From assembly GCA_947623455.1 (NCBI GenBank), contig OX392530.1, positions 35,123,405-35,187,404 of the forward strand: DNA of 64,000 nt, given 5' to 3'. The translations under genes were made by a program, and so were the position numbers. This document shows, in pieces, positions 1 to 11,690 of the stretch; positions within the stretch are counted from its first letter, which is position 1; each line of letters starts with the position of its first letter. The notes beneath the pieces were generated by a model. That model saw only the letters and a program-made list of their open reading frames with translations. It was not told where the DNA came from and did not search any database. The DNA is from Mimachlamys varia (taxonomy: Eukaryota > Mollusca > Bivalvia > Pectinida > Pectinidae).

Positions 1-337
1 TTGGAATGTTGTATTTACATTTTTCACAATGGTTTTTCGTTTATCATTAAAGTGAATGTGATTAAAAAAGTTATTTCAGTATGCTAACATGCAAGAACAA
101 AAACCCTTTACATATTTGAAAAATGACATGATTTCCTAGTAAAAAATCTCTGAAATGTAAAATAGTTAATTGTATTTCATATGTAGTATATTCAAGATTT
201 ATTTTCAAGTAATAAATTGCAGGATGAATCATACCTCGATAAAGATATTAGAGATTTCTTTGCATCGTAATTTTAGAAAAATAGAAAAGAATTAATAAAA
301 ATAATACAATACTTATGTTACAAAATTCGTGACAAAC

Positions 338-472
338 CTTGACTACAGCTACTACCATGGTAACCAGCCTGACATACAGGTGTGTCACAGATTCCCGTTA
401 CTGCGTTACATCCGGGCGTCTTACAACGACATTCCTCAACACAGTTTTCTCCAAATGTAACAGATGAACAAG
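338..472 (-). CDS. Gene A exon 5: EGF-like module, alpha type
   Basis: A 45-codon phase 1-1 exon (VTFGENCVEECRCKTPGC, AVTGIC, QAGYHGSSC) between TTTCAG and GTTTGT. It is the same module type as gene B exons 5, 7, 10 and 12 as labelled here. Confidence 0.82.
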
Positions 473-3400
473 CTGAAATTTCGAGATACATATATATATA
501 TATAGTTAGAAGTCTGACCCATAACTGAGGATATTAATATATATTGCCTGTTTGCATCTTTTTTATATATAAGATAATGAGAAATAAAGACTACTATTTA
601 GTTGCAGAGTCACACATTGTTAGGATTGTTCTGATCTGATTATTCCTAGGAATCAACGCAATTCGCCTATCTGACATTTTGTTACTACGATAATCACATA
701 ATGGAGAAGAAACAGAGAATACTAAAGCGTCAACAAAAACCATACTCCGAACTCAAAATCGATATAACCAGAGGCAAAATAGGAACAAAGGAAAGATCAA
801 CATTGAGACCCTCGCAACAGCACAAGGGAATAAGACCATGTGTTCCGGAAGAGTAAGCGTTTTCTGCTTCATCGACGACACCCACCATGTACATCTTGGT
901 CACATCCAAGTAAAGTATCAATCATAAAAAAACATCATTGTCAATCACAACAAGCAAGCACACTAATAAGCAAACTCAAAAACGTCCATCCTCTTAGACA
1001 CAAAGATACGGATTTTTTCTCGATGAGAGAAAGATGGCTACCATAAAACTTGCCCATAGTCTTCAACAACCATGCTCTCTCGAATCCCTGTGCCGTACAA
1101 TTTGTACTTTTGTTCGTCAACCAAAAACGGAAAACTAATTTGACTTAGAAAGTAAAAGATCTTTACAGACAGAAAAAATACCTTTACAGAGGAAACATAC
1201 CTTTACAAAAAGATAAATACTTTTACAGTCAGCGAAAATACCTTTAAGGAAAATACCTTTATCGAAAGAGTAAAAATACCTTTACAGACAGAAAAATGCT
1301 TTAACAGAGAGAGAGAGAAAAAATCATTTACAGAGAGAGAATACGAAACCTTTACAGAGAGAGTAAAAATATCTTTACAGAGAGAATAAAAAGCCTTTAC
1401 AGAAAAATATTTACAGAGAAAAAATACCTTTACCTACAGGAAAAATATCTTTATTGAGAGAGAAAATTACCTTCACAGAAAAAATATTCCTTTACAGCGA
1501 GAGTAAAAATAACAGTACAGAGAGAGAAATAAACATCTTCACAGAGAGAAAATAAGCCTTTACAGAGAGAGTAAAACTATCTTAACAGAGAGAGTAAAAC
1601 TATCTTAACAGAGAGAGTAAAACAATCTTAACAGAGAGTAAAAAGTAAAAAAAATATTTAACGGAGAGGGAGAGAAAATATACCACTACCAAGAGAAAAA
1701 CACCTTTACAAAAAGCAAAAATACTTTTATAGAGAGAGAAAATTCCTTCGCAGAAACAAACAAAAAAACTGTTCAGAGAGAGTAAAGGTATATTAACACA
1801 AATAGATAGAGAGAAAAATATCTTTACAGAGGAAGTAAAATATCTTTACAGGGAGTAAAAATACTCTTACAGATAGAGAGAGAAAAAACGACTTTTAAGA
1901 CAGAAAAATACCTTTACATACAGAAAAGAATCTTAACATAGAGAGAAAAATACTTTAACAGAGAAAACATTGTACAATGTACACTCCTTTACAAAGAGAG
2001 TAAAAATACCTTTACAGAGAGAAAAGAATATTTTCAGACAGAGAGGGAAAAAATACTTTTGCAAAGAGAGTAAAAATAACGTAACAGCGAGAGGACAAAT
2101 AGCTTTACAGAGGGAGAAAACATTGTTCACCAATGTTCGAAATCTTTGGTGTCGAGGAAATGTTTACACTGTGCTTCATTTATAGGCTCTCTGGATTGTT
2201 AGATCGTGGTCAATATCAGCTTATCTGAACAATATTGTTTAATTTCTGAATTGAAGTCTGAGTGGTCCAGTTTAAACAGTACTTACAAAATACCTGTTCC
2301 TATTGCTACGTACATTGGTTACAATACACTGATCCAGTCCACCCCGCACTACAATGTGTAGAATCACAGACTGTACTTACACTTGTTACAATACACTGGT
2401 CCTGTCCACCCCGCACTACAGTGTGAAGAATCACGGACTGTACTTACATTGGTTACAATACACTGGTCCAGTCCACCCCGCACTTCACTGTGTAGAATCA
2501 CAGACTGTACTTACACTGGTCACAATACACTGGTCCAGTCCACCCCGCACTACAGTGTGTAGAATGACAGACTGTACTTACATTGGTTACAATATACTGG
2601 TCCAGTCCAGCCCGCACTACAGTGTGTAGAATCACAGACTCCGTTGTCAGGGTTACAGCCGTGTTTACAGTTGGTACAATTGTGTTGACACTGGTCACCA
2701 TACGTATATATAAAGCAACCTGGCAAGTTATATTATTCACAAACATTATGAAAAAAATATGAATTAATTTTTAAAATGACATTCAGATATATATTGATAA
2801 AATTTATGGAAATAACCAATACAGGATTTAATGTGACGTTTCGATGACTAGTTCGTTGTGTACCTTTTCACCTTCATCAGACAAATGACTAGCAAAGCGT
2901 ATGCAAACGAAGGGGTAACTTGTACGAGTTGGTAACGACCAATCGTTCGTTTCGTCTACGCTGTTAGTCGTATATACAATAGCAAAGTTTGTCTGATCAG
3001 AAAGGAAGTAGGCGGATTGGAATCTCAGATATACAAATCAGCAATCACAGACCGTGCCATAGAGAGGAATTATGTGATTGACTTGGGAAATTTCAAAGTG
3101 CTATACAGAGAGCAATCTGCTGAAGCGGCAGATAGAAGAGGCCATCTAGGTACGCCACAGTGGACCTGTTTTGAATCGAGATGAGGGGACTCACATACTA
3201 TCATACATATAAGACCAAGTCTTAAACAAGGCGTAGTTGAATCGAATAATTTCGGTACAATATCTCTACTATTGTACACACGCTTGACAGCGTAGACAAA
3301 ACACTGATATTTGTCATTACCAATTTATGACCAATTTATACCGTTGTATGCATACGCTTTGCTGGTCATTTGTCTGATGAAGGTGACAGTGTACACAATG

Positions 3401-6400
3401 TTTACAAATTTGATAGTTGCACTAGCGTAGTAATCCTACTTGATGAAATAAACAATAATAGAAATATGAGCTACGGTATCATTTACACATCAGAACACAT
3501 TTTACATTCTAAGCAAGTTGAATGTAAGCCTTGGAAGCTAATACGTTTTATATATAATATACATGTATATACATAATATGAAATTAATAAGTCGTCTCTT
3601 ATTCTGCAATCAATCATCTCTTACGTTAAGTAATACATCAACACATTTTACCATACACGTCCACCTCACACACGTCCAAATGCGCTTGGGCTGGTGTCCT
3701 TACAATGGTGATAATCAACCTCTGACCGGTTGTGTTACACGAGGTGATGTTTTGAGTGACGTCAGGGTAGCCGGCGTCCACATCCTCGTAACATTTGTTA
3801 CCAGACAGTATACCTGTATCGTTTGCCATCCACACATCAAAGCCATCGGCCCGTTCTGAAAAGAGGAGCAAAGTCAGATAAAAATTACAAGAGTAAAAAG
3901 GAAACGCCAAACTGGAACAAAATATATCTTACTTCTATGATACAAATGTAAACATGTTGTGTTCGCTGAAATATCAGTGAATATTTACATTCACAACTGA
4001 CATACACTATTCCTTATTGCCGTCATTGATTAAATAAAATGCAATTAAAATAATATGGATTATGTTGTGTAATAGTAATACATGTTATGCATCGCAGACA
4101 CAAGATAGAAAAGTAACAGCAAGACTTTTGTCTTTACCTATAAACAGACTCGTAAAGAAAAACATAAATGATAATGAATGAATATTATACCAAAAAAGTT
4201 TATTTATTTCAATTGAAGCGATCCTTGAAAAGCCTTTTTTCACTTGATCCAACAGCATGACTTCACGTGCATGTACAATAATGAGAGGTCATTTGTTCAT
4301 AGCCTCACTTATGTGTTTCCAGTGCAAAGAATAAAATTAATTTGCATATTTATTGTATATTTGCTATATCTTTTTATCGCAGTCTTATATGTCACGACAA
4401 GGGATCTGTTTTATAACATAACACATAACATTATGATGTTAAAATATAAACAACCATGAGTAAGGGGGGAGTGTTGATGAGGGATATAGTTGAAAATATG
4501 TTGCATAGGCACAGTTAGATACATGTCGAGGCCTGTGTAAAAGTATGAAAGGGGACATGAAGTAGGGCTGGGAAAATGATACACAAATTGGAGAGGGAAT
4601 GGATTTTTAATTGGTTATAGTGTATAATTATAATCCATGGATTAGGTATAATATTATGGTATTATTAGATGAACTATTTAGCATACTATTACTCTCAATA
4701 TGGTCTAGTTGTAATGTAATTGATACTACATTAAAACAACTGAATAGTAATATTCACATAAAAGATCGTTATCCTTACAATTTACACATTTTAAATGAAA
4801 TTTCGTCAGTAGGAAAATATATAATCTAATAAATAGAACTAGTTATATTTCAATTTGGTAATACGATTATGTAAGGCGTGCATAAACACAATCTTATTAA
4901 AATACAGCTTCTCACTATATACCGTCGTGTCAATATGACAATATAATTATGGAGGACCTCTATCTTAATATGATTGGCAAAAACTCGTCTGGCATACGTA
5001 ATGCGTGATTTATCGAAAGTCGTATTTTGGTGTGACCGAATTTTGTATGTATTCATGATCATTACTCATAGTTTAACAATTAGAATTTATAATACAGTGC
5101 AACTTCCCGAAACCGATCCTTCTTTAAACCGATCACCTCTTCATACCGAACTAAATGTCCATGTACGGAATTATTTTTATTTATTTATTTTTTTTATTAT
5201 AGTCATTAAAAACTTCCAAATACCGATCCCTCTGAATTCCTAACCGATTTTGTGTTCGGAATGGTTAAAATTACTCAAAAGTGCTTCTGTTAACCGGCCT
5301 TGTCTGAGCGAACATGACTCGATGTCTGACCACCCGACCCTGAAATAAACACATGTGACCACTGTCGTCGTCATTTTTGTGCCTTCGGACGTATGTCCAT
5401 GTAAATGTAGATAGATTTACACCTAGACTTCTCTATGATTTAACTATGTGCTTGTGTAATCATTAGGCTAATCAACACGGTCAAGATGTAAGCATGTCAA
5501 AACATCAGGCTTCTGTGAGGCGGTACGATCTGTTGATCGTAAGAAAAGAAGTAGAGCTAGAAAACCGCACTTTTGCATCTAATTTTAACGAGGCCCCGAT
5601 GGGATTATTTAAACAGCGGATAAATGCACACACTATACGGAAGCCAATGTCGGGTGTTATTTAAAGAGGTAATGATTAAAACAAAAATACAGCGCAAACT
5701 TCGCTCTCTACAGGTCATTCCAGTCATTTGCATTTCGCATGATAGCCTCACTTTAGCTCAATGCTAATTTGGATTGTATTCATTGGTGTATAGATACAGT
5801 CTAGACCACTGGACAAAAGCATGACGTCATGTTGACGCCATATTGACCTACGTTACGTCAACGCTTTACACGACGCCTCAGATCATAAACATTATAGCTT
5901 TACGTTAAATATTAAGCTGGTCTTGATTTTCGAAAACCTACCATGCAATGATAATATAATGTTAATGAAATAGACACAAATGGCATGACAATGTATTAGA
6001 TAATTATAACCATTGAACGTTTGCTACATTGAATTTAATGTAAAAAATAATGCAAGCTGGGTGCCAGCTAAACATAATGACGTCCTATGCTGTTGATAAG
6101 GTACCCAGATCTATAATGACTACTGTATAGTCTGGCAGACGTTCAATGATTAAATACATGGACGTAATGTCTAAATGTAAGTTTACTCACTGTTTTGTCC
6201 CTTATTATATGGTCACAGATTCTTGAGATTCACAGGGGAATCAAATATTCGTAAAGGAACGGACACTATAGAAAGGGCCTGATCTGTTTGCTAACTTGGA
6301 TATCACAGTTTGAATAACGTCAAAACAAGTGGTACACGTATACCGAAAATCATTCACCAAATACAAAACAGAAGCGAATTATGGTCATACAATATGTATA

Positions 6401-8668
6401 CTCGGAATTAAATGTTTCACCATCTGTAATTGCCATTCTTGATATAATGTTGAGAGTGTATTGACATATTCTCACTAAGATACTATCCTTAATATTGTAG
6501 TAGGTGGGGTCAGGAGATGAGAGTTTGCCACCACAATTGACTTCGCGTTGTGTAATTTTAAATGTGGTACAAAATGTACCGGATCGTGACATAAAACCAG
6601 TGGCCAACAGTCACCTTCTAAACCCACCTTCCGGTTCTTTTCCCTTTGATTAGTCGAAGTGTTAGGAAAGACCCACAACAACACCACAGTAAAAGTTCTA
6701 CAAGTTTATTAAGAATTAAGATGATTTTGGTTTCATTTACATAAATAACATAACAAAACCACCAAGTTCCAGTTAAATCACATGTAAAGCCTGAAGTAAA
6801 ATATATTGTAACAAGTATAGAAATGGTAACAAAATGTATACCAGGAAATCAGACTTATCCAAATAATAGGTTATCCAGACTATGACAAGCTACCCACAAG
6901 TACATGCACGAGACAATCCCTGGAGAAATTGCATGTTAACTCTCAATACACACCTCAATGCCTTGTAAATATGACTAACTTGACAAGTACTACGGAACTA
7001 TAGAGTATATATCCCACCTGGTCCATAATTATAACTACCAGCCTACACGACGGGTTAGACTTCCACACTCCCTCTAGAAACAACACCCAATAAACACTAG
7101 TCTACACATGCACAGTGACTACAACTTAACGTTAATTTCTATGTTTTGGTTTCAGAACATGTTCCTATGCTATGCAGTTCGGTTTTCAGAACATGTACAC
7201 ATGCATAAACCGCTCTGTTTTCAGAGTCCCAGCTAGGCCTATTTACTACATGTAAGCATGCAATAAAGCCTCCAGAGTGTCAGCTGTCTAATAGACCTAA
7301 CTTACACACGCATTATAAGCCGCTCTGTTTTCAGACTGTCAGCTATCTAATAAAACTAACCATGCATAGCCGCTCCGGTCTCAGAACGTAGCCGTATCAC
7401 TAAGCTAAGTCACTTTGTTTTCAAAGCGTTGGTTATGACCAAATCCCGGTAGAGAAGTGGCGATGTTTCTCTCCCGTCTACAGCTTAGATAGCCCTGACC
7501 TTGACCCTTAGTGTAAATACCCGGAATAACATCCGTAATCTAAGAGACTCGATGACTGACTCCATCACCGCAGTCTCGACCAATGACAGCGCATTACACA
7601 AACTGTCCCCGGCTCACCCGGCAAGATGGCCGTCTTAACAGATAAACTGAAAATACCCGGGCAGACATTCGTCAAACCAGACAGAATATCCCCCGTAACC
7701 CCAAGGCTTTACCATCCTAGAGTACTACTTTTTCGCGACTAAAGGTACGAACACCTGGAAGGGCCAAACCCACTACAGAGTCACATTACACTACAAATTC
7801 CTTACGGAATCGAACGTAACTGTCCAAACTGCAGATGACAAAAATCCACTTATACCACAATATGTATGTATCGACCAGTACATATTTTTATTATCTAATT
7901 AGAAGTAAAAGTGGTTAAACAGCAACTCACCTTGACTTCGAAATACGATGTCGATTCTCTGTATTCTTGCCATAGAAGGTAATGTTCCTCTCCACCAGCC
8001 ACCAGTTAAACCATCATCAGAGGCCATACAGCCGCCTGCATCAAAAGGGCCGTAATGTCCGTCTGTTGTGCGGGACAATGGGTAAGATGGAAGCATACGA
8101 GATCCATCAAGTACCAACTGATTCTTTAGATTGACTTCAATGTAAAATAAACCATCATATCAATCAAACTGAGACAGCACACATGACTGAATTCATAGAA
8201 CATTATGACATGGATATGTATTTTAGAATGTGTACATTAAATTAGTCACAATTTCTGAGTTTTGTTGTTATGGTAAAACATAAAAGCTGTTACTTTGTGT
8301 GTACAGTTCACATAGCAGCTAGCGAAGGTATTCGTCTCAGAAGTAGCCTCAACGACGCTATACATGGATACAATATGAGACCTTTAAGGTCATTGTGCTC
8401 TCCCATAACAAAAAATAATATCTGTAATCTATAACTTCAAACAATAGCACAAAAGATATGTGTCATACATTGCTGTTGCTTATGTTTAAACCACAGACTT
8501 ATTTAACAGTTAACAAAAATAAAGTTCAACTCACCTTATTGAGTAACGATTTACAATATAACCGTACACAATAAACAATTTAAACTTACTACTTGTTCGA
8601 ATCCCTGGAAACAAACCCAACAAAAGTATCCCAAATACTATAGGCACGTTTCCTGAAGGCCTCTCCAT
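338..8668 (-). CDS. Gene A: fucolectin/EGF receptor paralogue, 5' part (exons 1-5; rest beyond left edge)
   Basis: This is the 5' part of a secreted-pathway receptor gene that matches gene B exon for exon. The visible order is signal peptide, two exons forming one fucolectin-type F5/8C-like domain, an 8-Cys EGF module and a 6-plus-Cys EGF module. All exons have GT/AG borders and phase 1 junctions, and exon sizes (79, 204, 204, 138, 135 bp) match copy B (79, 201, 201, 138, 135). Exons 6 onward, including any membrane helix and tail, lie to the left of the window, so whether A is membrane bound is unknown. By family, such domains bind glycans or cell surfaces extracellularly; this is inference. 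No frame break is seen. Start choice: the ATG opens a hydrophobic signal peptide and sits at the same place as in B. Confidence 0.78.
473..640. other. Gene A intron 4, part next to exon 5
   Basis: AT-rich intron sequence with a short TA microsatellite. It is nearly identical to the sequence just after exon 5 in copy B. No other feature is seen. Confidence 0.4.
640..1130 (-). repeat. Dispersed repeat family R1, copy 1
   Basis: Member of an interspersed repeat found at least eight times in the window. Read on the minus strand it contains the recurring frame VTKMYMVGVVDEAE and LSFVPILPLV. It is shared with the copy near 34,240, so it predates the A/B duplication. Confidence 0.7.
1145..2135 (+). 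repeat. Degenerate TTTACAGAGAGAGTAAAAATA array (copy A)
   Basis: About 1 kb of imperfect 20-30 bp units built on CTTTACAGAGAGAGTAAAAATAC. Many units contain TTTACAG, which looks like a plus-strand 3' splice site. The duplicate block carries a matching array. The small open frames here are by-products. Confidence 0.85.
2278..2650 (-). repeat. 67-bp minisatellite of an exon 4/splice-donor junction (copy A)
   Basis: About five units spaced exactly 67 bp (CCGCAC at 2344, 2411, 2478, 2545, 2612). On the minus strand each unit is the 3' half of EGF exon 4 (VCDSTHCSAGWTGP) followed by a GTAAGTAC donor. Only the unit nearest 2,650 is joined to the intact 5' half of the exon. Confidence 0.9.
2582..2719 (-). 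CDS. Gene A exon 4: 8-Cys EGF-like module
   Basis: A 46-codon phase 1 exon, CF-YGDQCQHNCTNCKHGC followed by NPDNGVC, HCSAGW and PVYC. This is the cysteine spacing of MEGF/scavenger-receptor-F type EGF repeats. The donor GTAAGT is the first of several identical donors, because the exon's 3' part and donor are repeated downstream as a 67-bp array. Confidence 0.75.
2815..3420 (+). mobile_element. Penelope-like retroelement fragment with inverted terminal parts
   Basis: The plus strand at about 3,037-3,150 encodes SAITDRAIERNYVID and GNFKVLYREQ, the C-terminal part of the GIY-YIG-type endonuclease region of Penelope-like elements. Stops and frame damage follow. Ends near 2,872-2,910 and 3,349-3,380 are inverted copies of each other (TTTGTCTGATGAAGGTGA). 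The left, minus-strand end continues to CGAAACGTCAC, giving a CTGATGA...GAAAC hammerhead-like arrangement. It lies in intron 3 of gene A. Confidence 0.6.
3652..3855 (-). CDS. Gene A exon 3: second half of fucolectin-type domain
   Basis: Phase 1-1 exon with RADGFDVWMANDTG, GNKCYEDVDAG and DVTQNITSCN and the closing VCEVDVYG typical of the family's last strand. The donor is GTAAAA. Two N-glycosylation sequons (NDT, NIT) are visible. Confidence 0.8.
3860..5090. other. Gene A intron 2, 3' part: no feature recognised
   Basis: AT-rich intron sequence without convincing coding signal. Short open frames show no family features. Confidence 0.4.
5093..5315 (+). mobile_element. Possible pogo/Tigger-like MITE
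   Basis: Begins TACAGTGCAACTTCCCGAAACC and contains several AAACCGATC/ACCGATCC blocks. It resembles the two clearer elements at about 54.25 and 56.27 kb. The right end is uncertain. Confidence 0.3.
5735..6060. repeat. Intron 2 block conserved between copies A and B
   Basis: Stretches such as GATACAGTCT..CACTGGACA and ATGACGTCATGTTG.CGCCAT recur at about 37,680-38,260 in copy B. They show that intron 2 was inside the duplicated block. Confidence 0.6.
7085..7435 (+). repeat. Degenerate ~70-bp tandem repeat
   Basis: Four to five imperfect units sharing CCGCTCTGTTTTCAGA, GTCAGCT and a ..TAATA.ACCTAAC tail, in intron 2 of gene A. No counterpart is obvious in copy B. Confidence 0.55.
7436..7900. 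other. Gene A intron 2, near exon 2: nothing recognised
   Basis: Less AT-rich than its surroundings. No exon, repeat or RNA gene is recognised. Confidence 0.35.
7931..8134 (-). CDS. Gene A exon 2: first half of fucolectin-type domain
   Basis: Phase 1 exon between an AG acceptor and a GTGAGT donor. It encodes the N-terminal half of an F5/8C-like (fucolectin/tachylectin-4/pentraxin type) module, with NLKNQLVLDGS, CMASD, WWRGTLPS and ARIQRIDIVFR. It is one codon longer than the B copy. The canonical NRxD fucose-contact motif of F-type lectins is not obvious, so sugar binding is uncertain. Confidence 0.78.
8590..8668 (-). CDS. Gene A exon 1: start codon and signal peptide
   Basis: ATG then 26 codons with a hydrophobic run (VPIVFGILLLGLFPG) ending ...IRTS plus one base, followed by a GTAAGT donor. 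Length and phase equal gene B exon 1. Confidence 0.75.
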
Positions 8669-9870
8669 CCCTAGCGATGGTATGTCACTGGTAGTGGTCT
8701 TAATTTACAACTTAACTCCTGTCCACATACGAATGACCATACCATTTGGTCGTACGTATACACCAGTACTACCCCTAGTGTAACAGATTCAGACCGGGAA
8801 GTAGTATACATACGTAACATGCAAAACAATGGGTAGTTTGTTCACTTAAAAAGGTCAATTACGGCTTATTAGTATTATGCCAGTTTATAGACTCATTCTA
8901 AAGGTTTTACCTCATATTTTTAAAAATATAAGAAACAACTTATCGATTAAATTTTTACGTGATATACGGAAAAGCTGCCAAATCGATTGTTAAGAAGATA
9001 AGTTATTTAGTTTCGTGTGTACCTGTACAGTACTATGATATCCGGTATGCACACCACAGTACATGTGGAGAACAAAACTAGCTAGAAGCTACCATTCATC
9101 GACCTGGGATCTGATAACTTAATCTATGTGATTGTTAATGTAAAGAGTGACCTGACTCTTTGTTAAATGTCAGCGAATCAAAGGGACATTTCGTGATATG
9201 AGAGATACTCGTCTTATTTAACCATTAACTACATGTAAAACATTGCAGGCATCGGACTATATTATATCGATTAAGTTGTAATATTTGTTTAATTAGCCAA
9301 TTGAAAGAATTCTTTTCTTACATTAGGCATTACATTGTATTGTCTTTCTGCTACAACATACATTATACTTTCAACATGGTAGTGGAACAAATAGAAGTCT
9401 ACATCTGACAGTCGTACTGTAAATACAATCCGTACTGAGTTCACAACTTGTACATGTATGATAAATGCAATATATCGATATTGCACCAGGGTTACACCTG
9501 CATTTTAAAAAGAATTATTAAGCTACCTAGCACACACAAACACATATATTGTACGGACTTGTGAGTGTTCAGGTTTTGAACTGTCTATTGTCTTTAATTG
9601 GTCGACCGGTATCGGACAGTTGCGCAACACTTTGTTTTAATAACCTTCACATTACGGCAGGCCCGACTCTTTAACTTCCTTTAAAGGGCCTTAAATGCAC
9701 AATTACCATTTATACACCATAGCCTATCCTTAGTAATCATATACATATCTCGAGGGTGAACATGTATTGATGGCACACATGAAACAACGTTTTACCAATG
9801 CTGCAATGGTTGTTTACCTCGATCGTACTTTGCATGAAGGAATAAATATGTCTCCACAACCGCGTGTGTT
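8669..9870. promoter_or_regulatory. Upstream region of gene A, conserved with gene B
   Basis: Blocks up to about 9,770 match the region upstream of gene B. Examples are ATGACCATACCATTTGGTCGTACGTATACAC (in part), ATGTGGAGAACAAAAC and CATCGACCTGGGAT. The promoter should lie here, but no clear TATA box is visible in this copy. Confidence 0.35.
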
Positions 9871-9874
9871 TGCT

Positions 9875-11290
9875 TTTAGTGTACATATTTTGATGTCTAC
9901 CGTACACATTATGATGTCTACTGTACACGTTATGATGACAGCTGTACACATTCTGATGTCTACTGTACATGTTCTGATGTCTACTGTACATGTTCTGATG
10001 TCTCGTGTTCACATTCTGATGTCTACTGTACATGTTCTGATGTCTACTGTACACATTCTGATGTCTACCGTACACATTCTGATGTCTACCGTACACATTC
10101 TGATGTCTACTGTACACGTTCTAATGACAGCTGTACACATTCTGATGTCTACTGTACATGTTCTGATGTCTACTGTACACATTCTGATGTCTACTGTTCA
10201 TGTTCTGATGTCTACCGTACACATTCTGATGTCTACTGTACACGTTCTAATGACAGCTGTACACATTCTGATGTCTACTGTACATGTTCTGATGTCTACC
10301 GTACACATTCTGATGTCTACTGTACACGTTCTGATGACAGCTGTACACATTCTGATGTCTACTGTACATGTTCTGATGTCTACTGTACATGTTCTGATGT
10401 CACTGTACACATTCTGATGTCTACTGTTCCTGCTCTGATGTCTACTGTACACATTCTGATGTCTACTGTACACATTCTGATGACATCTGTACACATTCTG
10501 ATGTCTACTGTACATGTTATGATGTCTACTGTACACGTTCTGATGTCTACTGTTCATGTTCTGATGTCTACTGTACATGTTCTGATGTATAATGTACACA
10601 TTCTGATGTCTACTGTACATGTTCTGATGTCTACCGTACACATTCTGATGTCTAATGTACATGTTCTGATGTCTACTGTACACGTTCTGATGTCTACTGT
10701 ACATGTTCTGATGTCTACTGTACATGTTCTGATGTCTCGTGTACACATTATGATGTCTACCGTACACATTCTGATGTCTAATGTACATGTTCTGATTTCT
10801 ACTGTACACGTTCTGATGTCTACTGTACATGTTCTGATGTCTCGTGTACACATTATGATGTCTACCGTACACATTCTGATGTCTAATGTACATGTTCTGA
10901 TGTCTACTGTACACGTTCTGATGTCTACTGTACATGTTCTGATGTCTACTGTACATGTTCTGATGTCTCGTGTACATGTTCTGATGTCTACTGTACACAT
11001 TCTGATGTTTACTGTACACGTTCTTGTATCTACTGTACACGTTGTTATGTCTACTTTACACGTTATGATGTCTACTGTACACGTTTTTGTATATACTGTA
11101 CACGCTGTTATGTCTACTGTACACATTCTGATTGCTACTGTACATGTTCTGATGTCTACTTTACATTTTCTGATGTCTACGGTACACGTTCTGATGTCTA
11201 CTGTACACGGTCTGATGTCTACTGTACACGTTCTGAAGTTTTCTGTACACATTCTGATGTTTTCTGTACACGGTCTGATTTCTGTATAAG
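9875..11290 (+). repeat. 21-bp satellite array upstream of gene A
   Basis: About 67 units of a 21-bp repeat (consensus GTACACATTCTGATGTCTACT, with CAC/CAT and T/C variants). A GATGACAGCTG variant recurs and marks a higher-order pattern. Because 21 is divisible by 3 and the unit lacks stops in several frames, 200-290 codon frames appear on both strands; they are not genes. Confidence 0.95.
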
Positions 11291-11690
11291 TTATAATCTG
11301 TAATATACACATTCTGAAGTATTGTTTGTACTATCTAATGCTTAGTGAACTTAACTTTCATTTGTCAAGATATTTCATTTTCATTTCAGAATATTTTATT
11401 GTATTGATGTTATATACAATCGGAATCGGGCAGCAGGCATAGCCTATATTAGCCCTCTCCTTAAAAAGATTACAGATTATACACATAAAAAAAATCGATA
11501 ACATATTCTTCTTAAGATAGTGAAAATTAGAATTTTTTGTAGTTTCGATTACGCTTGAACAGTGCACACTGGAAACTCACTTATATAGGCATTCTCAAAT
11601 AATAGCGTATTACACAGTATATCAATTGTTTTAATAGTTACTCTTATAGCAAATGTTTTTTGATAGTACTATTTAAAAACCTAATAAAAA
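11291..11690. other. Intergenic AT-rich stretch
   Basis: No feature recognised between the satellite array and the LINE fragment. Confidence 0.35.

Noticed and set aside
2354..2746. Plus and minus frames of 82-91 codons
   Set aside because: By-products of the 67-bp array in copy A; only the real exon 4 frame is kept.
9875..11290. CRISPR-like array
   Set aside because: Direct repeats are contiguous without unique spacers, in a spliced eukaryotic locus.
9737..11312. Open frames of 126-290 codons on both strands
   Set aside because: They are the 21-bp satellite read in frame (heptapeptide repeats such as MSTVHVL). Period 21 keeps all frames open; there is no start context, domain or splice structure.
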